From NCBI RefSeq assembly GCF_023656515.1, contig NZ_JAMOFV010000006.1, positions 686,336 to 750,335 of the forward strand: a stretch of 64,000 nucleotides of DNA. Reading direction: 5' to 3'. The position numbers and the translations under genes were made by a program. Of this stretch, positions 9,181-17,057 are shown one piece after another. The stretch is from Clostridium swellfunianum (GTDB lineage: Bacteria > Bacillota > Clostridia > Clostridiales > Clostridiaceae). The first letter of the stretch is position 1, and each line of letters starts with the position of its first letter. Under the pieces are notes generated by a model, which was not told where the DNA came from, made no database searches, and worked only from the letters and a program-made list of their open reading frames with translations.

Positions 9181-9232
9181 TAAAAAGTCTGTATCAATAC
9201 AAAATTTATGCTGAAATTACCGCTCCAATATT

Positions 9233-9412
9233 AAAAAATATGGTTTTCGAGCTTACCGCTGTGCAAGAAGTTCTAAGCTCAGAAAAGCCACAAACTAAGT
9301 GTTTTCGTAAAACTCGCTTTGCTTCAAACAAACGAACAACACTAAAGTTTGTGGCTTTTCTTTCGCTAAGATCTTCTAACTGCTCACTAAATGCTCAAAA
9401 ACCATATTTTTT
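9233..9412 (+). repeat. Structured repeat element A (180 bases, possible non-coding RNA)
   Basis: Nested inverted repeats. Outer stem 9233-9252 with 9393-9412 (19 of 20 pairs). Second stem 9266-9278 with 9365-9377 (11 of 13). Third stem 9281-9296 with 9346-9361 (16 of 16). Inside is a core whose ends also pair (AGTGTTTTCGT at 9298-9308 with ACGAACAACACT at 9332-9343, one bulge). Single-strand segments and core are shared with element B while the stems are not, which is the mark of a conserved structure. Confidence 0.8.
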
Positions 9413-9469
9413 ATATTTGCGCTGCTTTCATCATAATTTAACCTATTGTACTGGTTAAGACCTAACCAA

Positions 9470-9669
9470 GCGAGAATGTATAAAATATCTGAGATGAGCA
9501 TTGAGCAAACAACTAGAAGTTCTTGGCGAAGGAGTAAGCATAAAACCTTAGTGTTGTTCGTTTGTTTGAGGTACGAGTTTCACGAAAACACTTGGATTTA
9601 TGCTTACTCCGAGCCTTAGAACTTCATGTGCAGCGAACCGCTCATGAAGCATATTTTATACATCCTCGC
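9470..9669 (-). repeat. Structured repeat element B, inverted copy of element A
   Basis: Same plan on the minus strand. Outer stem 9470-9488 with 9651-9669 (18 of 19 pairs), third stem 9531-9547 with 9594-9610 (16 of 17), core 9548-9593. The core shares AAGTGTTTTCGT, AAACTCG and the string from TCAAACAAACG to AACAACACTA with element A. The stem sequences are unrelated to those of A. The two elements face each other between convergent genes. Confidence 0.8.
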
Positions 9670-9704
9670 GGAGATTAGAGACTAAACTAGAACAGCAGCT
9701 TTAC

Positions 9705-11519
9705 CTATTCTAGTGAACCTAGCTCTTTTAGCTTTTCGAGTATAAAGTTGTTGTCAGCAAAGTCTCTGACTGCAATTCTTATATACTGCTTGTTTTCAAA
9801 GGCTATTTTGCCTGAACAGTCTTTAATAAATACTCTATATTTATTAAGAAGAACCTGTGTAAGCTCTCTAGCAGTGAACTTTCCAGTTACCTCGCATAGG
9901 AAATAGTTTGCCTTAGAAGGTATAACTCTTAAATAATCAATTTTTGAAAGCTCGTTAAAGAATCTATCTCTTTCAGCAGCAATTTTATTGCAGCCCTTTA
10001 AATAAGCTCCTTGATATTTTCCAATAATCTGTAGGAAATACTCGCCAAAGGAATTTATATTCCAGATTGATATTTCACTTCTTACCTTTTTAATTATATT
10101 CTCATTGCCGCTTGCTAAAACTCCTAATCTTATTCCAGGAACTCCATAGCTCTTGCTAATGCTCTTTATAACAATTAAATTCTTATACTGCTGCAATAAT
10201 TCTGAATCTATAAGAGAATATCTGCAATCCTCTCCAGCAAAATCTACAAAGGATTCATCATAGATTAGATATATATTTTGCTCTTTCAAATAGTCCAGCA
10301 GCTCCTTAACCTCTGCTTCCTTTAAGAAGTGTCCGCTTGGATTATCTGGATTTATTAGAAGCAGCGCCTTAACCCCTTGAGCAAATTCCTTTAATTCTTC
10401 AACATCGTATTTAAAGTCAGGATTTGACGGAATAAACTGCTTTACCCTATCATAACCAGCGCTTTCTGGATACTCATTAAAGGTTGGGAATATTACACCT
10501 ATTTCCCCGTCAATTGACTTCATTAATCCTCTAATAAGCTCTGCAGCTCCATTTCCAACTAGAATTTCAGAAGTATCGCAGCCAAACATTTTAGATGCCA
10601 ATAGGTTTTGCACATTAAGTCCTGAAGGATATTCAGAAATTAGCACATCAAAATTGGACTTTAACTCGTTAAGCATTTCTTCATTAGGAAAGTATGGGTT
10701 TACTAGATAGCAAAAGTCCTTAAGCTTTGGGAAACGCCAGTAACCTCCGTATCTTCTTTGATATAAGCCTAACTCTGACTCTGAGTCTGCAAAAAGAGCT
10801 TCAGCAATATCTAAATCTTGAATATCATCAATTTCATACCATTTTTCATCTGTAAGCCTATAGGCCTTAAGATTAATATTATCTATATAAGTCATAACCC
10901 TTAAAACCTGTTCGTAGTATTCATTCTCACCTAAAGCCTTAATATAGGCTTCTAAAAATGGAACATAACAATTTGTTGAAAATTCCTTTGAAAACTTATA
11001 TATATTTACTGTTTTATAATAGTTGTCACGCTTATGCCATTTAAAAGCAGACTTTGGAATAAAGTTTATTATGCTGCCTTCCTCGTTTAAAACAGTAACA
11101 GTACCGTCCATCCAGGACTCGTATTTAGCTACAACAGCCAAATTATCATCTGGATCAGCGATAATATTTTTTAATATTTCTGCATCATAAATTAAATCGC
11201 TCTCTAAAAGTATAGTATCCTCATCGGTAAGCTGCTCTCTGGCAAGCCACAAGGAATATATATTGTTTGTTCTATAGTAGCTGTCGTTAACAACATATTT
11301 TATATTTATATCACTATATCTTTCATTTATAAACTCTCTAAGCTTTTCACCCTCATAGCCTATAACCATAACAACCTTTGTTATTCCAGCATCCTTTAGT
11401 GCATCTAAAGAATGTTCAATAAGAGTCTTTCCATTTACCTTAACCATACATTTTGTCTGGCCTTTTGTATGTTTTCCTAGTCTTCTTCCCATACCAGCTG
11501 CTAAAATTAGTGCCTGCAT
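9705..11519 (-). CDS. Nucleotidyltransferase (LicC-like) fused to a PLP-dependent class I/II aminotransferase
   Basis: A 604-residue two-domain enzyme. Residues 1-235 are a sugar-phosphate/choline-phosphate-type nucleotidyltransferase with ILAAGMGRRLG, the KGQTKCMVKVNGKTLIE lysine segment and the metal-binding LLESDL. Residues about 245-604 are a HisC/CobD-like aminotransferase: GNGAAELIRGL, NPDNPSGHF, YDESFVDFAG, and SISKSYGVPGIRLG, whose Lys (about residue 455) should bind PLP. Fusions of cytidylyltransferases with aminotransferases occur in phosphonate and phosphocholine-type decoration pathways, but there the aminotransferase is usually of another class. It likely makes or activates an amino-alcohol or amino-acid derived head group for a surface polymer. 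The substrate is unknown. It follows the winged-helix gene by 21 bases, so the two form an operon. Confidence 0.82.
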   Translation of the reverse strand: MQALILAAGMGRRLGKHTKGQTKCMVKVNGKTLIEHSLDALKDAGITKVVMVIGYEGEKLREFINERYSDINIKYVVNDSYYRTNNIYSLWLAREQLTDEDTILLESDLIYDAEILKNIIADPDDNLAVVAKYESWMDGTVTVLNEEGSIINFIPKSAFKWHKRDNYYKTVNIYKFSKEFSTNCYVPFLEAYIKALGENEYYEQVLRVMTYIDNINLKAYRLTDEKWYEIDDIQDLDIAEALFADSESELGLYQRRYGGYWRFPKLKDFCYLVNPYFPNEEMLNELKSNFDVLISEYPSGLNVQNLLASKMFGCDTSEILVGNGAAELIRGLMKSIDGEIGVIFPTFNEYPESAGYDRVKQFIPSNPDFKYDVEELKEFAQGVKALLLINPDNPSGHFLKEAEVKELLDYLKEQNIYLIYDESFVDFAGEDCRYSLIDSELLQQYKNLIVIKSISKSYGVPGIRLGVLASGNENIIKKVRSEISIWNINSFGEYFLQIIGKYQGAYLKGCNKIAAERDRFFNELSKIDYLRVIPSKANYFLCEVTGKFTARELTQVLLNKYRVFIKDCSGKIAFENKQYIRIAVRDFADNNFILEKLKELGSLE

Positions 11520-11540
11520 TTTATCTCTGTGCCTCCTGTA

Positions 11541-12512
11541 CTAGCTTTTCTCTTTTTCTTTTAAAATTGGATATACATAATTAGTTAAATTTTTATAATC
11601 TCTAGTAGTATCGATTTCTGTCCATATCAAATCTTCAAGTTTTACATAGCCTATATTATAAGTCCTGGCTACATCTAAAAGAACATATTCATAATTCTGG
11701 TAAGCATTATTGCTGCCTCTGAAATCCTCAAGCATCTTATTGTAAATATCTATGGATATCTTAGTTATTCCTATCATTTCACCTTCTATATTGCTAAAGG
11801 CATGAATATCCTTTGAAATTTTAAATAAAAATCCATTTCGTATTTCAACCAACACCTCGTCACCTGAACCGCTTTCAGAAGTTATAAGCACACAATCTCT
11901 GTTTTCATTACCAATAATTTCAGCTATAGCTTTTTCTTCAAAAATCAAATCGCTTTCTATTAAAATAAAATCCTCGTCTACAAGTTCCTCAACTAAAGCC
12001 AAAGAATACATTGTTCCGGAATATTTATATTTTTCATTATTAACAAGCTGTACCTCATAGCGCTCAGCAAGCTCCTTGTAGTAGTTGCTTTCATAGCCTG
12101 TAATTATAATAATCTTTCCTATTCCTTGCTTTTTTAATATATTAATAGTTCTTTCAATTACAGTTGTATCTCCAAGCTTCAAAAATCCAACAGGCATGTC
12201 AAAACCTGCTCTCTGACCAGCTGCAAGTATAACTGCCTGATTTACCCTTCTTCCCTCTCCCTGAGGTATTATGATTTTTTTATCAATAGAAGTTTTTAGG
12301 TGTTCCTCTAAAGCCTCTATACCTTTATCAGTAACCATATAGTAAGACTTTCTCGATATCTTTTGAATTTTTATCAGTTCGCCTTCAAAAAGCTTCTTTA
12401 TTATATAATTTACGTTTCCAACGGATATATCTGCTTTTTCTGCAATATCCCTTTGAGTGCTGGAGCTGTCCTTATTAAGTATTTCCAATACCTTAAGCTC
12501 TTTAGATATCAT
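11541..12512 (-). CDS. Winged-helix DNA-binding protein with a degenerate nucleotidyltransferase domain
   Basis: A 323-residue protein. Residues 1-75 are a winged helix (STQRDIAEKADISVGNVNYI is the recognition unit). Residues about 92-320 are a LicC-like nucleotidyltransferase fold (AVILAAG, GKIIIITGY, FILIESDLIF). Compared with the downstream paralogue, the GxGxR loop reads LAAGQRAGF, and the catalytic Lys position reads PVGF instead of TKCM. The metal-binding ESD is kept. My inference is that the domain binds a nucleotide-activated ligand and acts as a sensor for the DNA-binding part, probably regulating its own operon. A second active transferase with altered chemistry is the alternative. 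The start ATG at 12512 has GGAGG upstream. Confidence 0.75.
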   Translation of the reverse strand: MISKELKVLEILNKDSSSTQRDIAEKADISVGNVNYIIKKLFEGELIKIQKISRKSYYMVTDKGIEALEEHLKTSIDKKIIIPQGEGRRVNQAVILAAGQRAGFDMPVGFLKLGDTTVIERTINILKKQGIGKIIIITGYESNYYKELAERYEVQLVNNEKYKYSGTMYSLALVEELVDEDFILIESDLIFEEKAIAEIIGNENRDCVLITSESGSGDEVLVEIRNGFLFKISKDIHAFSNIEGEMIGITKISIDIYNKMLEDFRGSNNAYQNYEYVLLDVARTYNIGYVKLEDLIWTEIDTTRDYKNLTNYVYPILKEKEKS

Positions 12513-12574
12513 TTAAGCACCTCCTTCATGAGCAAATCCTATATAAAATTTCGTTGAAAATCTGATGTTCATTT

Positions 12575-12591
12575 ATTGAATATATTTCAAT
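12575..12591. promoter_or_regulatory. Inverted repeat in the divergent region, candidate operator
   Basis: ATTGAA-TATAT-TTCAAT is a perfect 6-5-6 inverted repeat, 63 bases upstream of the winged-helix gene and between it and the divergent beta-propeller gene. Winged-helix regulators usually bind such sites. The link is only positional. Confidence 0.4.
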
Positions 12592-12634
12592 TGTACCACT
12601 GATTATTAAAAAAGCAATAAAAAACATCTTCTTC

Positions 12635-12663
12635 TTAATCGTAAACGTGATACATGCTATAAT
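12635..12663 (+). promoter_or_regulatory. Extended -10 promoter of the beta-propeller gene
   Basis: TGCTATAAT (TATAAT at 12658-12663 with the TGn extension) lies 33 bases before the TTG start. The -35 (TTAATC at 12635-12640, 17-base spacer) is poor, as expected for an extended -10 promoter. Confidence 0.6.
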
Positions 12664-12695
12664 GAATTATAAGTTTACAAATGGGGGAGATACTT

Positions 12696-14840
12696 TTGCA
12701 CATAAAGAGATTTTTATCCTTGTTCTTATTTTTTGTTTTTATTTTCATTAATACAACTAGTATTAATGCTGAAAGTCCTATAACTTTAAAAAACGCATCT
12801 ATAAAAAGCCTATCGACTCAAAATACCCAAAACTATCAACCAATAGCTTTAGATTTTGTTCCAAGTGATTCGGTCATTGATTTAACTAAACCAATAATAT
12901 ATCTTACAGACAGCGGAAGAAAACGCTTATATTCAATTAACTATCTAACAAGGCAAACTACTTTCATTCAATTTGATTTAAAGCCTGAAAGAATGGTCAT
13001 TTTCAATAACCAACTTTATGTAACACTTTTAATTACTGGGCATCAATACTATTCTGAAACACCAGAAAAAGGCGCTGTTGCCATAATTAATTTAGATACC
13101 TTTACACAAACTCAGCTTCTAAAAATGAACTTTGACCCCTACGATATCGCAGTAGATAAAAATGGCTATATTTATCTCACCCCTGGCTCAAATCAATGGA
13201 ATAAAATTAAAAGTTATTCCAGCAGCCCTACACAACCTTCAACCTTAGGCTATATTACAGAAATATCCTCTATTACTGCGTACATGAGCAATTTAGCACT
13301 TATGCACCCAACCTTGAACAAGCTCTACACTATAACCACTGCTATTTCACCAAGAGACATCTCAGTTAATACATTTAATGACAGCGGAGTATTTGGTGAA
13401 GGCTACGATTCACCTTACCACGGCGATTACGAGATGAGCACTGTATTTAAGATTTCTCCAGACGGCAAGTATATTTTAAATGGTGCTGGAACAATATTTA
13501 GCAGTTCTCCTGTCAAGGAATCAGATATGAAGTTTGTTCTTAACTTAAATAGTAAATTTAATGATGCTGCTTTTGATTTGACTTCTAATTTATTTTTTAC
13601 AGCGGCTTTAGATAAGAACCTAATTAATGTGTACAATTATGAAACCTTCACTATTAAAGGAACTATAGATACCTCAGCAGAGTGTGAGTACTTATTTTAT
13701 AGAGACAATAACTTAGTAGCAGTTACAAACTCTAATAATTCTTATTCTGTTGAAACCATCCCTGTTTCATCTATGAAGCCAATAATAGCAGATAAAGACG
13801 ATGGCATAAAAATGTATGGAACGGTAATAGACACAGTTTATGATTCAAGCCGCAATAAGGCTTACTCTATTGATACTGGCTTAAATAATTTATTTGTATT
13901 AAATTTAAGCGGCAATTCAGTAGAAAAAACAATTAAATTGCCCTACAAGCCCTCTGCTATTTCTCTTTCAGAGGATTATACCAAGCTATACATTGCAAAT
14001 AATGACTCAAATTACTTAATAACCGTAGTCGATTTAAAAGACTATACCGTGCAATCAGTAAAATATAGTACTCCTATGAATTACGCAGACTATGCCAATA
14101 AAAAAATTTATCAAAAAGGCGATAAACTGTATATACTCACAGGTGAATGGGCTCCTAAACTATTAGTGTTCAACTCTTCTACTCTCGAAAGATTAAGTTC
14201 CTGTCCTGAGCTGGAAGGGGTAGGAGGATTAGCTTTTTCTAGTGACGGAAAGTACTTGTATACCTGGTATCAATATGGATGGAATGCTGGAAGTGCAAAT
14301 TCCTATATGACAAAGTATCAAATTACTGATACAAGCCTTATTCAGTTGTCAGAAGGTAATAATGTAAACTTTCAAAGGGACCCTTTAAATACACCTATAC
14401 TTCTAGTTGAGGATGAAAACATATTAATATCTAAAGGCTGCATCTTCAATCTGGACGATCTATCCATTAATACTTCCATATTTCCTGAAGCAATTTACGC
14501 TAGAAACAGTACAAATACCTTTGTTTCAAGTAAGCGGGGGATATATGATTTAACTAGAGACATCTACCTTAAGTTTATTCCTGAAGGAGAGTATGACGTA
14601 AAATTTTTCTCAAATACAGGAGTTCTTTATTTGCTTAACAATAACAGCCTGTACTATATTATACCTAAGGCTGGAGATACTAATTGTGATGCCTTAGTAG
14701 ATATAAAAGATCTTGCCTTTGCAGCAAAATCCTATAATGCTAATAAAGGCAACGAAAACTTTGATGTATCAATTGACCTAAATTATGATGATATTATTGA
14801 TATTTATGATTTAGTTACTATTTCTAAAAATCTAAACTAG
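12696..14840 (+). CDS. Secreted beta-propeller protein with C-terminal type I dockerin
   Basis: A signal peptide (hydrophobic run SLFLFFVFIFI, cleaved near INAES) leads a long YncE/WD-like repeat region. Short beta strands recur with the pattern PxxIAxxxDGxxLY, for example PFDPYDIAVDKNGYIYLTP-type and SLSEDYTKLYIANN segments, as in secreted lactonase-like propellers. The C-terminus (about residues 657-714) is a dockerin with two calcium-loop repeats: DTNCDALVDIKDLAFAAKSY and DLNYDDIIDIYDLVTISKN. Dockerins dock onto cohesins, so it should join the cohesin proteins encoded nearby. The ATG at 12681 lies within the purine-rich ribosome site GGGGGAGA, so the in-frame TTG at 12696, seven bases after it, is the better start. 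No enzyme motif is visible, and a ligand-binding or adhesive role is plausible. Confidence 0.82.
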   Translation: MHIKRFLSLFLFFVFIFINTTSINAESPITLKNASIKSLSTQNTQNYQPIALDFVPSDSVIDLTKPIIYLTDSGRKRLYSINYLTRQTTFIQFDLKPERMVIFNNQLYVTLLITGHQYYSETPEKGAVAIINLDTFTQTQLLKMNFDPYDIAVDKNGYIYLTPGSNQWNKIKSYSSSPTQPSTLGYITEISSITAYMSNLALMHPTLNKLYTITTAISPRDISVNTFNDSGVFGEGYDSPYHGDYEMSTVFKISPDGKYILNGAGTIFSSSPVKESDMKFVLNLNSKFNDAAFDLTSNLFFTAALDKNLINVYNYETFTIKGTIDTSAECEYLFYRDNNLVAVTNSNNSYSVETIPVSSMKPIIADKDDGIKMYGTVIDTVYDSSRNKAYSIDTGLNNLFVLNLSGNSVEKTIKLPYKPSAISLSEDYTKLYIANNDSNYLITVVDLKDYTVQSVKYSTPMNYADYANKKIYQKGDKLYILTGEWAPKLLVFNSSTLERLSSCPELEGVGGLAFSSDGKYLYTWYQYGWNAGSANSYMTKYQITDTSLIQLSEGNNVNFQRDPLNTPILLVEDENILISKGCIFNLDDLSINTSIFPEAIYARNSTNTFVSSKRGIYDLTRDIYLKFIPEGEYDVKFFSNTGVLYLLNNNSLYYIIPKAGDTNCDALVDIKDLAFAAKSYNANKGNENFDVSIDLNYDDIIDIYDLVTISKNLN

Positions 14841-14850
14841 TTAAAATAGA

Positions 14851-14889
14851 AAAAACAAGGCGGTTAAAATTATTAACCGCCTTGTTTTT
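14851..14889. terminator. Bidirectional terminator
   Basis: A perfect 17-base stem (AAAAACAAGGCGGTTAA with its complement) has a 5-base loop and T/A runs on both sides. It lies between the convergent propeller and protease genes. Confidence 0.9.
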
Positions 14890-14911
14890 ATTTTAAAATA
14901 AACTTCAAGCT

Positions 14912-17038
14912 TTACCTATTAAAATCCTTAGAAACTGATACTAAATCAAAAACATCTACAACTCCATCTTCATTCAAATCATAAACCTTGTCTGCTGCAC
15001 TATTTGCTATATTCACATTGTAACGTCTGGATACTGCAGCTAAATCTGATATGTCAATAACCTTATCGTTATTATAGTCTTTAACAAGTCTTAAAGAATT
15101 GTACGCATTCACCATTCCATTAGTTGCTACATATCCGTTCACACCAGAAAGACTAACGGTTCCTGAAATAATTTTGTCCCGTATTGTTATCGGATCATTA
15201 ATTCCCTTGCTGGCTAGCAAAGCTGCAACTCCAGTTACATGGGGTGTCGCCATGGAAGTTCCGTGCAGGTATTGATAGGAACTATTGTAATCGCTGTCTC
15301 CAGAATAATTTAACACCAGTTTTGCAGTTTCATCTATAGGCTCAATTCTGTCCACATAGTTATTGCTAACTTCAATTGTCATGCCGTCAAATTCATTTCC
15401 TGAAATACCCTTTAGCTGTTTTACATTATCGTCGTTAAACAGGTATTTAATATGAAGATAGTTTCTTGTGAAATCCTGGTTTAATAAGCCTTCAACTAAT
15501 GTATTCCCTAAAAGATAGAGTCCTTTTCCACCTTTAAGATACTCTGATAAATTAACCTTATCAGCTTCAGTAATAGTCCAATATTCAGAGTCACCGGTAT
15601 CCCAAATAACTACATCGTAGCTTGCTAAAGCAGCTATATCAGGCCCATCTTGTGCTAATTCTACCGGGTACTTTGTTATATTTTTAAAGCCTAAATTAGA
15701 GAGGCTGGTTTGATATATATTTTCTACAGCAGTATTATCCCATTGCCCATTATCTTCTACCAATAAGATTTTACTATTTTCATTTGCACCAAAAAAATCC
15801 ATAACCTTTTTAATAAGGCCATCTCTTTGACTTGCATTCACATTAAGCATACTTATGCCTTGAGTAAAAGCTTTATAATCAGAACTTTGATATTTTACCG
15901 CACAACCAAGCTCAGCTGGTTTTGGAATAGTACTTAATATATTAACCCCAGGTGCTGCAACGTCAACTGAAGTGGCCCCAAAGTTAGAAAAGCTTGCAAG
16001 ATTACCTCTATTATCAATTGCCGCTACTGATAGTATATTGCTGCTGCTATAAGAGGCTGGATAAGAAGGAGTTACATCATTATTATTTTCTTCGTTTCCA
16101 GCTGCAGCAACAAATAAAGCGTTACAGCTATCTATGGCATCTTTTAAGAGGTAGTCATAACCACTGCCTCCCCAACTGTTGTTTAAAACCTTAACTCCCT
16201 TATTTTTTGCATAGCTTATTGCCTTAACTGCATCAAAAGTTGAACCACCAAAGGGTCCAAGAAATTTTAAAGGCATAATTTTCACCTTTGGAGCAACTCC
16301 AACTACTCCAACGTTATTCAAGCTTGCAGCAATAGTTCCAGCTACATGTGTACCATGCTTGTCCCCATCTTTTACATCATACACACTATTATCATTATTA
16401 TAAAAATCCCATCCGTTAACGTCATCTATATAGCCATTTCCATCATCATCAATACCATTTCCAGGCACTTCACCAGTATTAGTCCATATTCTGTCTTTTA
16501 AATCTGGATGGTTTATATCAATGCCTGTATCAATTACTCCAACAACAACTGACTCACTACCTTTAGTTTGAGTCCAGGCTTTTGTTATGTCTAAGTCTAC
16601 GCCGCTTACTCCAGCTCTTCCATTTATGCCTTGTCCATTATTTTCAAGCCCCCAAAGCTCTGAAGCTCTTGGGTCAGTAGAAAAACTATCAGGATAATAT
16701 ATATAGTTAGGCTGGGCAAATTCTATATTTTTCTCAAGTTTAAGCTTATTGATGATATTTTCAAGATTTGTATTCTTAGGTATGTTAAAAGCCTGTATTT
16801 TTAGAGAATTTATACTGCCCACTTTCTTAAAATAATATTTGTTAGACATTGTGTTTATATTTTCTTCCAAGCTTACGCCAGACTTAAACTTTACAAGAAT
16901 TTGTCCTTCTACATATTTCTTTTTTGATTTACTAGGCTCCTTGCGTACTTCTGTACCCTCAGCCCTGGAAATCATAGTTTGAGACATTATAAGCATTACG
17001 CCCAGCACTGCTGCAAAAAGTTTTTTCCTTTTCCCCAT
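14912..17038 (-). CDS. Secreted subtilisin-like protease (S8) with an inserted Rossmann-like domain and C-terminal dockerin
   Basis: 708 residues. Signal peptide about 1-26; inhibitor-type prodomain about 43-110 (GQILVKFKSG); S8 domain with Asp170 (VIDTGID), His228 (HGTHVAG), oxyanion Asn315 (AAGNE) and Ser595 (HGTSMATPHVTG). Between APGVNILST (about 370) and the serine motif lie about 215 extra residues. Their centre (ILLVEDNGQWDN, YDVVIWDTGDSEYW, GGKGLYLLGN) looks like a Rossmann or glutamine-amidotransferase-like fold. Normally this gap is 10-20 residues. The C-terminal dockerin (about 654-706) has DYNNDKVIDISDL and DLNEDGVVDVFDL. It is the last gene of an operon, 19 bases after the anchored cohesin gene, so enzyme and scaffold are made together. 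Confidence 0.88.
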   Translation of the reverse strand: MGKRKKLFAAVLGVMLIMSQTMISRAEGTEVRKEPSKSKKKYVEGQILVKFKSGVSLEENINTMSNKYYFKKVGSINSLKIQAFNIPKNTNLENIINKLKLEKNIEFAQPNYIYYPDSFSTDPRASELWGLENNGQGINGRAGVSGVDLDITKAWTQTKGSESVVVGVIDTGIDINHPDLKDRIWTNTGEVPGNGIDDDGNGYIDDVNGWDFYNNDNSVYDVKDGDKHGTHVAGTIAASLNNVGVVGVAPKVKIMPLKFLGPFGGSTFDAVKAISYAKNKGVKVLNNSWGGSGYDYLLKDAIDSCNALFVAAAGNEENNNDVTPSYPASYSSSNILSVAAIDNRGNLASFSNFGATSVDVAAPGVNILSTIPKPAELGCAVKYQSSDYKAFTQGISMLNVNASQRDGLIKKVMDFFGANENSKILLVEDNGQWDNTAVENIYQTSLSNLGFKNITKYPVELAQDGPDIAALASYDVVIWDTGDSEYWTITEADKVNLSEYLKGGKGLYLLGNTLVEGLLNQDFTRNYLHIKYLFNDDNVKQLKGISGNEFDGMTIEVSNNYVDRIEPIDETAKLVLNYSGDSDYNSSYQYLHGTSMATPHVTGVAALLASKGINDPITIRDKIISGTVSLSGVNGYVATNGMVNAYNSLRLVKDYNNDKVIDISDLAAVSRRYNVNIANSAADKVYDLNEDGVVDVFDLVSVSKDFNR

Positions 17039-17057
17039 ATACTTCCCCCTAATATAT

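Larger units (their letters stand above)
9181..9704. other. Intergenic region between convergent genes, filled by two structured repeats
   Basis: Almost all of these 524 bases belong to the two hairpin elements described next. No real gene was found. An open frame on the plus strand at 9240-9458 is a by-product of element A. Confidence 0.7.

Noticed and set aside
9240-9458. Open frame of 72 residues on the plus strand
   Set aside because: It is created by the conserved core and stems of structured element A. There is no ribosome site, and base pairing explains the conservation better than coding.
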